Positions 1 through 5,360 of a stretch of 7,130 nucleotides of DNA are shown here, in pieces. Source of the stretch: Caldilineae bacterium (GTDB lineage: Bacteria; Chloroflexota; Anaerolineae; J102); assembly GCA_011192085.1 (NCBI GenBank), contig DUEQ01000554.1:1-7130 (forward strand), given 5' to 3'. The notes below the pieces were generated by a model. That model was not told where the DNA came from and did not search any database. It saw nothing but the letters and a program-made list of their open reading frames with translations. Numbering within the stretch: the first letter of the stretch is position 1; every line of letters starts with the position of its first letter. The position numbers and the translations under genes were made by a program.

Positions 1-5
1 TTCAT
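1..5 (-). CDS. Start of an unidentified downstream gene, possibly rpmJ (ribosomal protein bL36); 3' part outside window
   Basis: Only the first five bases are inside the window, reading ATG AA, so the protein begins Met-Lys or Met-Asn. A strong Shine-Dalgarno sequence (GAGGAG) lies 8 nt upstream, which is why this ATG is preferred over another in-frame ATG at 11..9 that sits only 2 nt from it. Known gene order after map in many bacteria is infA, rpmJ, rpsM. A Met-Lys start fits bL36 (usually MKV...) better than initiation factor IF-1, but five bases cannot prove identity. The gene is probably co-transcribed with map. Confidence 0.4.
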
Positions 6-13
6 GTTCATAT

Positions 14-19
14 CTCCTC
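14..19 (-). promoter_or_regulatory. Ribosome binding site of the gene entering at the window's left edge
   Basis: The minus strand reads GAGGAG, followed by 8 nt and then ATG at 5..3. This is near-ideal spacing and is the main evidence that a real gene starts at the edge of the window. Confidence 0.7.
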
Positions 20-24
20 AGATG

Positions 25-129
25 AGGTGCGACGCGCATACCTTTCAGCATCGCGATCGATGTATTGCTTTCGATGTTCAAGAAGCAGGCAACGAGCCTT
101 TTTGGCGCTGCTCCAGGTGCGTCGCACCT
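25..129 (-). repeat. Palindrome at the map stop codon plus a distal matching arm
   Basis: Positions 115-129 form a perfect 15-bp palindrome, AGGTGCGTCGCACCT (7-bp arms around one central base), overlapping the TAG stop of map. An 11-bp segment at 25-35 (AGGTGCGACGC) is the exact reverse complement of 119-129. In the transcript, the bases after the map stop could either fold on themselves or pair over about 83 nt with sequence just upstream of the next gene's Shine-Dalgarno. No U-tract follows, so a simple terminator is unlikely. The rest of the 116-nt spacer (12-127) holds no gene and no convincing promoter. Confidence 0.6.
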
Positions 130-916
130 AGAGGATGGTCATGATCATGGGGTCGCCCTCGGTGACCGCGAGGGTGTGCTCGAAATGGGCGCTCAGCGAG
201 CCGTCCTGCGTGCGCACAGTCCAGCCATCCGCGTCCACCCGGGTGAGCCAATGCCCGACCGCCACCATGGGCTCCAGCGCAAAAGTCATGCCCGGGCGCA
301 GGCGCATGCCCGTGCCAGGTTGGCCGTAGTTCAAGATCTTGGGCGGCTCGTGCATCTGCCGCCCCACGCCGTGCCCGGCATACTCGCGGATGATGGCGAA
401 CCCGCGGCTCTCGGCGTAGGCCTGGATCGCGGCCGAGATATCGCCCAATCGGTTGCCCGATCGCGCCTGCTCGATGCCAGCCCACAGCGCGCCTTCCGCG
501 GCTTCCAGCAACGCCCGCGCGTCCTCTCCGATCTCCCCCACCGGATAGGTCCAGGCGGAATCGCCCACCCAACCGCGGTAGGTGACGCCAACATCGATGC
601 TGATGATGTCGCCTTCGTTCAGAAAACGCTCGGGGCTGGGAATGCCATGCACGATCTCGTCATTTATCGAGGTGCAGATGCTGGCCGGAAAGCCGTGATA
701 GCCAAGGAACGCGGGGATGGCGTCGTGACTGCGGATGACGTCCTCGGCGATGGCATCCAACGCCGAGGTGGAGATGCCGGGCCGCAAGGCCTGCCGCAGC
801 GCCTCATGCACTTTAGCCACAATGCGGCCCGCCTCACGCATCAGAGCCAGCTCCCTGGCATCGCGCAAAACGATCCCGGCAGTCTTTTTGCCCTGCCCGG
901 ACAAATGTTGAATCAT
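128..916 (-). CDS. map: Type I methionine aminopeptidase
   Basis: This enzyme removes the initiator methionine from nascent proteins with a small second residue, acting in the cytosol near the ribosome exit. The 262-residue protein has the pita-bread metallopeptidase fold. The five expected metal ligands are visible: D108 (in SIDVG), D119 (in GDSAW), H182 (in GHGVG), E215 (in LEP) and E246 (in HFEHT). H90 (IVHGIP) matches the substrate-binding histidine. By my recollection of E. coli Map numbering, each residue is shifted by 11, so the N-terminus is about 11 residues longer. The ATG at 916 is used because no other codon nearby is better, but it lacks a clear Shine-Dalgarno sequence, so the start is the least certain part. 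Map follows secY in many operons, often with adk between them; adk is absent here. Function is very secure. Confidence 0.96.
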   Translation of the reverse strand: MIQHLSGQGKKTAGIVLRDARELALMREAGRIVAKVHEALRQALRPGISTSALDAIAEDVIRSHDAIPAFLGYHGFPASICTSINDEIVHGIPSPERFLNEGDIISIDVGVTYRGWVGDSAWTYPVGEIGEDARALLEAAEGALWAGIEQARSGNRLGDISAAIQAYAESRGFAIIREYAGHGVGRQMHEPPKILNYGQPGTGMRLRPGMTFALEPMVAVGHWLTRVDADGWTVRTQDGSLSAHFEHTLAVTEGDPMIMTIL

Positions 917-994
917 ACTACAACCGGGCCTGTTTTTCCAAATGCATTGTTAAAGGCTGTGGCATCCGACAGACATCCTTGGCATGGGGACATG
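917..994 (-). other. secY-map spacer without adk
   Basis: These 78 nt separate the secY stop from the map start. There is no open frame long enough for adenylate kinase. The only local structure I see is a 5-bp hairpin, GCATG/CATGC with a 4-nt loop, at 982-995, which touches the secY TAG. There is no strong ribosome binding site before map and no convincing -35/-10 pair. Confidence 0.6.
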
Positions 995-2317
995 CTACTT
1001 GATGAAACCTTCGTAGTGGCGCATGAGAAGCTGGGCTTCGAGCTGCTTCATGGTATCGAGCACGACGCCGACGACGATGAGCAGGCCCGCGCTGGTGATG
1101 AGCAGCGCCGAATTGCTCAAGGAGGGCTGTTGCAGAAGCAGGCTCACCAGCCAGGGCAGAATGGCCACAAAACCCAGGAACAGCGCGCCCACCAGCGTGA
1201 TGCGGTTGACGACTTTGTTCAGATACTCCTCCGTGCGTTTGCCCGGACGGATGCCTGGAATATAGCCCCCCTGGCGCTGCAGGCTTTCGGGAATGTTCTG
1301 TTGCTGGAAGACCACCGCTGTGTAGAAAAAGGTGAAGGCCACCACCAGGATGAAATAAGCGATCCAGTACGCGGTGCTGCCGATGGAGAAATTCACCGAC
1401 AGAAACTGGGCAATGCTCTGCAACCAAGGCACGGAGGAGTTCACAAAGGCGCTGGCAATGGTGCCGGGGAAGATGAGCAGCGTGCTAGCGAAAATCAAGG
1501 GGATCATGCCTGCGCTGTTGACGCGGATGGGAATGTAGCTGCTTTGGCCACCCACCATCATCAGACGATTGCCTTTCATGGTCCGCACCCGCTTACCGTA
1601 CCGCACGGGGATGCGGCGCTGACCTTCTTGAACGTAAACGATGAGCAAGACTGTAGCCACCGTGACTATGGTGAAGATAATGGTCAGAAAGACGCCGTTG
1701 GTGCTGGCCAGCAAGCCGCTGATGCGAGGCCACATCTCGGCCACGATACCACCGAAGATGATCAGCGAGACGCCATTGCCGATACCCTCCTGGGTGATGA
1801 GGTTGCCCAGCCAGAGGGCGATGAAGGAACCGGTAAGCAAAGCGACAAGCACACCAACAGTCAAGAGCGGATCCTTGCTAAACCCAAAGTTGGGCAGCAA
1901 CGCCGTGCCAAAAGTGCCGCCCGACATGAGGGAGGCGGTGCCGAACCCCTGCAATATGGCCAGAGGAATGGTCAGATAGGTGGTATACTGATTGATCTTC
2001 TGCCGGCCCGCGTCACCATCCTTGGCGATCTCCTCCAGCTTGGGAATGATGGGCACCAGAAGCTGCATGATAATGGAGGCCGTGATGTAGGGATAAACCC
2101 CCATTGCCATAATGGAGAAACGGGAGAGCGCGCCGCCACTGAGCATGTCGAAGAGGTTCGCCAGATCATTCTGCATGATCTGCCCCATGGCCTCCCGGTC
2201 CACGCCGGGCACGGGGATCTGCGCCAAAACCCGGTAGAGCAGCAGAATGCCCAGGGTAAAGAGGATCTTTTTCCTGAGTTCGGGAAGAAGCAGGGCGCTG
2301 CGTAATGCTGTGAGCAT
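995..2317 (-). CDS. secY: Preprotein translocase subunit SecY
   Basis: SecY is the pore-forming subunit of the SecYEG channel in the cytoplasmic membrane, which exports unfolded proteins with SecA and inserts membrane proteins from ribosomes. The protein is 440 residues, normal for bacteria, with the expected ten hydrophobic segments (first about 17-35, last about 403-421). The plug region lies near 60-70, followed by the signature IMAMGVYPYITASIIMQLL at 69-87. The basic cytosolic loop EGQRRIPVRYGKR is at 231-243. The SecA/ribosome-binding loop is near 338-365 and includes GIRPGKR, with the conserved arginine at 357. The start at 2317 is chosen because GGAGG lies 8 nt upstream and the product begins MLTALRSALLLPELRKK as expected. 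An in-frame ATG 22 codons earlier would translate through the ribosome binding site and hairpin. The gene follows rplO after a 70-nt structured spacer. Confidence 0.98.
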   Translation of the reverse strand: MLTALRSALLLPELRKKILFTLGILLLYRVLAQIPVPGVDREAMGQIMQNDLANLFDMLSGGALSRFSIMAMGVYPYITASIIMQLLVPIIPKLEEIAKDGDAGRQKINQYTTYLTIPLAILQGFGTASLMSGGTFGTALLPNFGFSKDPLLTVGVLVALLTGSFIALWLGNLITQEGIGNGVSLIIFGGIVAEMWPRISGLLASTNGVFLTIIFTIVTVATVLLIVYVQEGQRRIPVRYGKRVRTMKGNRLMMVGGQSSYIPIRVNSAGMIPLIFASTLLIFPGTIASAFVNSSVPWLQSIAQFLSVNFSIGSTAYWIAYFILVVAFTFFYTAVVFQQQNIPESLQRQGGYIPGIRPGKRTEEYLNKVVNRITLVGALFLGFVAILPWLVSLLLQQPSLSNSALLITSAGLLIVVGVVLDTMKQLEAQLLMRHYEGFIK

Positions 2318-2325
2318 AAAACTTG

Positions 2326-2336
2326 CCTCCAGGAGG
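2326..2336 (-). promoter_or_regulatory. secY ribosome binding site inside a palindrome
   Basis: The transcript reads CCUCCUGGAGG. GGAGG (2330..2326), 8 nt before the secY ATG, is the Shine-Dalgarno sequence and fixes the start at 2317. The preceding CCUCC is its exact complement, so a small hairpin (4 bp with a 3-nt loop) could hide the site. Confidence 0.7.
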
Positions 2337-2337
2337 G

Positions 2338-2381
2338 ACGACAAGGGGCGGGAGCGAGAGGCTGCCCGCGCCCCTTGCCGC
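2338..2381 (-). promoter_or_regulatory. Strong GC-rich stem-loop between rplO and secY
   Basis: The perfect 9-bp arms CAAGGGGCG and CGCCCCTTG lie at 2342-2350 and 2369-2377 and extend outward by four more RNA pairs (two G-U) to 2338 and 2381. Inside, after one C-C mismatch, four more pairs close an 8-nt loop (2356-2363). The stem begins 6 nt after the rplO stop and ends just before the CCUCC that can mask the secY Shine-Dalgarno. No run of U follows, so it is not a standard intrinsic terminator. It may instead act as an RNA-stability or translation-coupling element. Confidence 0.65.
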
Positions 2382-2387
2382 ATCCGA

Positions 2388-2843
2388 TCAGGTCAGGGGG
2401 AGGATTTCGACGGAGCCGCCAGCAGCCTCGATCTTGGCCTGGGCGCTCTTGGAAAAGCGGTGCGCCTTCACCGTCAGGGCGACGTCGATCTCGCCATCGC
2501 CCAGGATGACCACGGGGCCGCCGTTCTTACGGATGTAGCCGCGGGCGATGAGGATTTCGGGGGTGATTTCGTCACCTGCCTGGAAATCCTGAGCCAGCGC
2601 GCCCACGTTGACCAGCTGATACTCGATGCGGTTGATGTTGTGGAAGCCGCGAATATGGGGCAGACGCCGGAACAGAGGCAACTGACCGCCCTCGAAGTAG
2701 GGGCCCTTGGCGCCGCCGGATCGGGCCTTCTGACCCTTGACGCCCCGTCCTGCGGTCTTGCCCTTGCCCGCGGCGATGCCGCGCCCCACCCGGGTGCGGC
2801 GTTTGCGGGAACCACGTGCGGGTTTCAGATCATGCAGGTTCAT
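2388..2843 (-). CDS. rplO: Large-subunit ribosomal protein uL15 (L15)
   Basis: uL15 binds 23S rRNA and joins late in assembly of the large subunit, linking several rRNA domains through a long basic extension. The 151-residue length is typical. The N-terminal basic, glycine-rich tail (residues 1-50) carries the characteristic stretch [22 protein letters not shown], followed by [18 protein letters not shown] near 50-67. The globular C-terminal part includes [21 protein letters not shown] at 123-143. The start ATG overlaps the rpmD stop as ATGA, with AGGAG 8 nt upstream inside rpmD, suggesting translational coupling. It is followed by the stem-loop that separates the ribosomal genes from secY. 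Identity is very secure. Confidence 0.98.
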   Translation of the reverse strand: MNLHDLKPARGSRKRRTRVGRGIAAGKGKTAGRGVKGQKARSGGAKGPYFEGGQLPLFRRLPHIRGFHNINRIEYQLVNVGALAQDFQAGDEITPEILIARGYIRKNGGPVVILGDGEIDVALTVKAHRFSKSAQAKIEAAGGSVEILPLT

Positions 2844-3034
2844 GCTTCTTTCTCCTCGACCGTGACGAGATGCTGCACTTTGTACAACATGCCGCGGATC
2901 ACTGGGGTGTCATCGTGCTCGACCACATCGCCCAGTCGGCGCAGGCCCAACGCGCGGATGGTCCCACGGTGCTTCTTGCTGTAGCCGATCACGCTCTTCT
3001 TGTACGTAATGATCAGTTTCTTGTGCTCGCTCAT
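2840..3034 (-). CDS. rpmD: Large-subunit ribosomal protein uL30 (L30)
   Basis: uL30 is a small protein on the surface of the large subunit that contacts 23S rRNA. The 64-residue length fits the short bacterial form. Family features are visible in order: the first strand [25 protein letters not shown] (7-31), then the helix and [27 protein letters not shown] (31-57). The start ATG has GGAG 9 nt upstream, inside the end of rpsE, with only 3 nt between the two genes. Its last codons contain the ribosome binding site of rplO, and its TGA overlaps the rplO ATG. This is tight coupling of uS5, uL30 and uL15 production, as commonly found in the spc operon. Confidence 0.97.
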   Translation of the reverse strand: MSEHKKLIITYKKSVIGYSKKHRGTIRALGLRRLGDVVEHDDTPVIRGMLYKVQHLVTVEEKEA

Positions 3035-3037
3035 CTG

Positions 3038-3583
3038 TTATCGCTCCAGATGATCCTGAATCCAATGGGGCTGCACCTTGGCCACAGGGATGTTACGGCG
3101 CTTGGCCACCATCTCAGGGGATTGCAATTCGGCCAGGGCCTTGTAGGTGGCCTTGACCACGTTCAGGACGTTGTCGCTGCCCAGGGACTTGGTGAGGATG
3201 TCGCTGATGCCCGCGGCTTCCAGGACCGCGCGCACGCCGCTGCCCGCGATCACGCCCGTACCGGGAGAGGCGGGGCGAAGCATCACCCGGGCCGCGTTGA
3301 ACTTGGCCGTGATCTCGTGGGGGATGGTCGTGCCCACCATGGGGACGGTGATCAGGTTCTTGCGGGCCTGTTCCGAGCCTTTGCGGATGGCTTCGGGCAC
3401 CTCGCGGGCCTTGCCTACGCCCACGCCCACGCGGCCTTTGCCGTCGCCTACGACGACGACCGCTCGGAACCCGAAGCGACGACCGCCCTTGACCACCTTG
3501 GCGGTGCGGGCCAGGTCCACCACGCGCTCTTCGAATTCATCCTGGATGTCTTGCCTGCGACTACGATCGTTTCTAGGCGCCAT
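3038..3583 (-). CDS. rpsE: Small-subunit ribosomal protein uS5 (S5)
   Basis: uS5 lies at the mRNA entry side of the 30S subunit, contacts uS4 and uS8, and contributes to decoding accuracy. The 181-residue protein has the double-stranded-RNA-binding-like N-terminal domain with the S5 signature [21 protein letters not shown] at about 33-53. The C-terminal domain contains [28 protein letters not shown] at 99-126 and the [18 protein letters not shown] helix at 133-150. A tail of roughly 20 residues ([17 protein letters not shown]) extends past the conserved domain; such tails vary between lineages. The start is supported by AAGGAAGGAA just upstream, next to the rplR stop (16-nt gap). Identity is very secure. 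Confidence 0.98.
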   Translation of the reverse strand: MAPRNDRSRRQDIQDEFEERVVDLARTAKVVKGGRRFGFRAVVVVGDGKGRVGVGVGKAREVPEAIRKGSEQARKNLITVPMVGTTIPHEITAKFNAARVMLRPASPGTGVIAGSGVRAVLEAAGISDILTKSLGSDNVLNVVKATYKALAELQSPEMVAKRRNIPVAKVQPHWIQDHLER

Positions 3584-3599
3584 AGTGATTTCCTTCCTT

Positions 3600-3974
3600 T
3601 TAGAACTTCAGTCCCGCTTCGCGGGCGCCTTCGGCCAGGGCCTTTACGCGGCCATGATAGGGGAAGCCGCCCCGATCGAAGACAACGGTTTCAATGCCGA
3701 CAGCTTTCGCTCGCTCGCCAGCATGCTTGCCAACGATTCGAGCGATCTCGGTTTTGGTCTTGCCTTGCAATTCGTCGGCCAATTCCGGCTCCAGCGAGGA
3801 GACCGCGGCCAGGGTGCGGCCGCTGGGCTCCGCCTCGTCATCGATGAATTGCACGTAGATGTGCTTGAGGCTGCGATAGATGGCCATGCGCGGGCGTTGG
3901 GCCGTGCCCGAAATGCGACGGCGCACGCGCTGATGGCGACGAATGCGGGCGATACGACGGGGATGCGTTTTCAT
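3600..3974 (-). CDS. rplR: Large-subunit ribosomal protein uL18 (L18)
   Basis: uL18 binds 5S rRNA together with uL5 and anchors it in the central protuberance of the large subunit. The 124-residue product has the usual basic N-terminal tail ([24 protein letters not shown], 6-29), then [16 protein letters not shown] (31-46), and the conserved end [28 protein letters not shown] at 97-124. The start has AAGGAG 7 nt upstream. The spacer to rplF is 15 nt and to rpsE 16 nt, so these three genes form a compact block. Nothing is unusual and the identification is very secure. Confidence 0.98.
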   Translation of the reverse strand: MKTHPRRIARIRRHQRVRRRISGTAQRPRMAIYRSLKHIYVQFIDDEAEPSGRTLAAVSSLEPELADELQGKTKTEIARIVGKHAGERAKAVGIETVVFDRGGFPYHGRVKALAEGAREAGLKF

Positions 3975-3989
3975 GTGCGCTCTCCTTGT

Positions 3990-4535
3990 TTACCTCTTGC
4001 CTGCTTTACCAGCTTTCATGCGTACGTATTCGCCGCGATAACGAATGCCCTTGCCCTTGTAAGGCTCGGGGGGACGCAGCGCCCGGATCTTGGCGGCGAC
4101 CTCGCCCACCAGCTCCTTGTCGATGCCCTTCACGCTGAACGCGCGACCGCTCTTGGCCACCTCAAAGGTGATCCCTTCGGGAGGTTCGATGAGCACGGGG
4201 TGGGAGAAGCCCAGACTCAGGTCCAGCGCATTCCCTTTCAGGATGGCGCGATAGCCCACGCCCACCATCTCGAGCTCCTTGACGAAGCCCTGGCTGACGC
4301 CGGTGACCATATTGGCCAGCAACGCCCGGGTGAGCCCATGCAGCGCTCGATGATGACGCTGGTCGGTAGGGCGGGAGACCACGAGCTGGCCATCCTTGAT
4401 TTCAATGGTCATGTCGGGGTGGAAGGTGCGAGTCAGCTCGCCCTTGGGCCCCTTGACCCTCACTTTGTTGTTTTTACCGATGTCGACGGTGACTTTTTCG
4501 GGGATGTCAATCGGTTTTTTGCCGATACGGGACAT
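3990..4535 (-). CDS. rplF: Large-subunit ribosomal protein uL6 (L6)
   Basis: uL6 sits near the factor-binding site of the 50S subunit and contacts the sarcin-ricin region of 23S rRNA. The protein is 181 residues with the two repeated domains of the family. It begins [15 protein letters not shown], has VKGPKGEL at 27-34, VGVGYRA at 91-97, and the signature [11 protein letters not shown] at 156-166, ending in a basic tail. The start at 4535 is chosen because TGGAGG lies 6 nt upstream and the first residues match the family. An in-frame ATG 17 codons upstream gives an unlike sequence ([11 protein letters not shown]...) and would read through the ribosome binding site. A 75-nt spacer with possible RNA structure separates it from rpsH. 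Confidence 0.98.
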   Translation of the reverse strand: MSRIGKKPIDIPEKVTVDIGKNNKVRVKGPKGELTRTFHPDMTIEIKDGQLVVSRPTDQRHHRALHGLTRALLANMVTGVSQGFVKELEMVGVGYRAILKGNALDLSLGFSHPVLIEPPEGITFEVAKSGRAFSVKGIDKELVGEVAAKIRALRPPEPYKGKGIRYRGEYVRMKAGKAGKR

Positions 4536-4541
4536 GGATTT

Positions 4542-4546
4542 CCTCC
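4542..4546 (-). promoter_or_regulatory. rplF ribosome binding site
   Basis: GGAGG on the minus strand, 6 nt before the ATG at 4535, decides the rplF start against the upstream in-frame ATG at 4586. Confidence 0.8.
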
Positions 4547-4560
4547 AAACGATATCGCAG

Positions 4561-4599
4561 TGACAGTGCATCTCGGCGGAAGCCACCGCATCCCTGTCA
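4561..4599 (-). promoter_or_regulatory. Two-stem RNA element between rpsH and rplF
   Basis: Outer arms TGACAG (4561-4566) and CTGTCA (4594-4599) are exact inverted repeats. Within them, 4574-4588 can form CGGUGG-CUU-CCGCCG, a 6-bp stem (one U-G) with a 3-nt loop. An asymmetric internal loop (5 nt and 7 nt) separates the two stems. The element ends 14 nt before the rplF Shine-Dalgarno, within a 75-nt spacer that otherwise holds nothing recognisable. Protein binding is possible but unshown. Confidence 0.45.
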
Positions 4600-4610
4600 T
4601 CTGCTGAGTT

Positions 4611-5009
4611 TTACCAAACGTAACAGATCACCTCGCCGCCCACGCCCTCGCGCCGGGCCTGACGACCGGTCATCATGCCCTTGGAGGTGGAGACGATGGC
4701 GATGCCCAGGCCGCTGCGGACCCAGGGGATGTCGTTCCGGCCCGCATAGATGCGCCGACCGGGCTTGCTCACCCGCTCCAGCCCGGCAATGATGGGCTTG
4801 CCGTTCTCATCGTATTTGAGATGGATGCGCAGGGTGGACTGGGGCTTGTTCGTATCCTGCAGGTCGTACCCGCGGATGAAGCCCTCCTCTTTCAGGATGC
4901 GAGCGATCTCCAGCTTCATTTTCGAGCTGGGCATGGAGACCATCTTATGCCGGGCCATGCCCGCGTTGCGGATGCGAGTGAGCATATCCGCAATGGGATC
5001 GGTCATCAT
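4611..5009 (-). CDS. rpsH: Small-subunit ribosomal protein uS8 (S8)
   Basis: uS8 binds the central domain of 16S rRNA early in 30S assembly. In E. coli it is also the translational repressor of the spc operon. The 132-residue protein begins (M)[15 protein letters not shown], has [18 protein letters not shown] at 28-45, and ends with the signature [20 protein letters not shown] (100-119) and GGEVICYVW. Two ATG codons in a row are possible starts. AGGAG is 10 nt from the first and 13 nt from the second, so spacing favours 5009, while family homology starts at the second (5006). The difference is one residue. The 94-nt spacer before it contains a hairpin and heptamer-like repeats, which is striking next to a potential autoregulator. 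Confidence 0.98.
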   Translation of the reverse strand: MMTDPIADMLTRIRNAGMARHKMVSMPSSKMKLEIARILKEEGFIRGYDLQDTNKPQSTLRIHLKYDENGKPIIAGLERVSKPGRRIYAGRNDIPWVRSGLGIAIVSTSKGMMTGRQARREGVGGEVICYVW

Positions 5010-5019
5010 AGGGATTCTA

Positions 5020-5025
5020 CTCCTC
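5020..5025 (-). promoter_or_regulatory. rpsH ribosome binding site
   Basis: GAGGAG on the minus strand lies 10 nt before the first ATG (5009) and 13 nt before the second (5006), which favours the first. Confidence 0.7.
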
Positions 5026-5034
5026 TTTGTTGAA

Positions 5035-5048
5035 GATCAATGACCAAT
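5035..5048. repeat. Two heptamers (GATCAAT GACCAAT)
   Basis: Two adjacent 7-bp units differ at one position. They lie between the hairpin at 5049-5075 and the rpsH ribosome binding site. They resemble in style the longer heptamer array at 5318-5381. Confidence 0.4.
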
Positions 5049-5097
5049 GGATTAAAGACGATTCCCCTTTAATCCGTCAGCATCAATCATGAATCGT
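5049..5097 (-). promoter_or_regulatory. Hairpin with loop complementary to upstream sequence, in the rpsZ-rpsH spacer
   Basis: GGATTAAAG (5049-5057) and CTTTAATCC (5067-5075) form a perfect 9-bp stem with a 9-nt loop. Seven loop bases, ACGATTC (5058-5064), are the exact reverse complement of GAATCGT at 5091-5097, just after the rpsZ stop. The arrangement is that of an H-type pseudoknot. However, there is no linker between loop strand and stem strand (5058/5057), so both helices could not form fully at once without losing pairs. It lies about 25 nt upstream of the rpsH ribosome binding site. Confidence 0.5.
5082..5095. repeat. Two heptamers (ATCAATC ATGAATC)
   Basis: Two adjacent 7-bp units with two differences lie next to the rpsZ stop. 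This is weak taken alone, but the same period occurs elsewhere in this operon's spacers. Confidence 0.3.
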
Positions 5098-5103
5098 TAC
5101 GCT

Positions 5104-5286
5104 TTACCAGCTAGACTTGACCACGCCGGGGATGTTGCCGCGCAGGGCTTCGTGGCGGAAGCAGATGCGGCACATGTCGAACCGGCGCATGTAGCCGCGA
5201 GGGCGGCCGCAGATCTTGCAGCGGTTGCGGACGCGCACCTTGTATTTGCGGCGCTGTTCACGATAGGTCATGCATTTCTTGGCCAT
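5104..5286 (-). CDS. rpsZ: Small-subunit ribosomal protein uS14, zinc-binding type
   Basis: uS14 sits in the head of the 30S subunit and is needed for late head assembly. The 60-residue protein is the short, zinc-binding form. It carries two CxxC pairs, C23-K-I-C26 and C39-R-I-C42, spaced as in known zinc-type uS14, followed by [18 protein letters not shown], the typical C-terminus. The zinc-free form found in E. coli is about 100 residues and lacks these cysteines. The start [11 protein letters not shown] has AGGAG 9 nt upstream; a much longer in-frame reading upstream covers the repeat array and rplE and is not real. It has long spacers on both sides (98 and 94 nt), unusual for this gene order. 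Confidence 0.98.
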   Translation of the reverse strand: MAKKCMTYREQRRKYKVRVRNRCKICGRPRGYMRRFDMCRICFRHEALRGNIPGVVKSSW

Positions 5287-5317
5287 GCAAGGATGCTCCT
5301 GAAGGGTGTTAATGGGT

Positions 5318-5359
5318 TGGAGACCGGGGATTGGAGATTGAAGATTGGAGACAGGAGAT
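5318..5359. repeat. Degenerate heptamer tandem array, six copies
   Basis: Six consecutive 7-bp units on the plus strand read TGGAGAC, CGGGGAT, TGGAGAT, TGAAGAT, TGGAGAC, AGGAGAT, with consensus TGGAGAT. They are in exact register with no gaps. The array lies in the 98-nt spacer between rplE and rpsZ and ends 18 nt from the rpsZ ribosome binding site. A period of seven is not a multiple of three, so it is not coding. Confidence 0.85.
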
Positions 5360-5360
5360 T

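Noticed and set aside
12..127. Promoter for the gene at the left edge
   Set aside because: TTGCCT followed 17 bp later by AGCAAT, and a separate TTGAAC, were considered. The -10 match is only 3 of 6 and no partner is good for TTGAAC.
65..2305. A very long open frame (746 codons) on the plus strand opposite map and secY
   Set aside because: It runs antisense to two unmistakable conserved genes, has no family resemblance, and its composition (rich in His, Gln, Asp, Arg, Gly) is what the complement of GC-rich coding sequence gives. It also runs through the secY-map spacer without any change in character.
2338..2381. Intrinsic terminator after rplO
   Set aside because: The stem is strong, but no run of U follows it; the next bases are UCCCUCCUGGAGG. 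It is kept as a regulatory hairpin instead.
2318..2383. Upstream start for secY (22 extra codons)
   Set aside because: The extension reads through the strong hairpin and the Shine-Dalgarno sequence and does not resemble a SecY N-terminus.
2816..3847. Plus-strand open frame (343 codons) opposite rpmD, rpsE and rplR
   Set aside because: Antisense shadow of three ribosomal protein genes, with a low-complexity His/Ala/Gly-rich product.
4536..4586. Longer uL6 N-terminus from the ATG at 4586
   Set aside because: The family start MSRIGKKPI has a well-placed GGAGG. The extension [17 protein letters not shown] is unlike any uL6 and overlaps the structured spacer.
3147..4607. Long plus-strand open frame (486 codons) opposite rpsE, rplR and rplF
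   Set aside because: A shadow of GC-rich minus-strand genes. It crosses three gene boundaries and matches no family I know.
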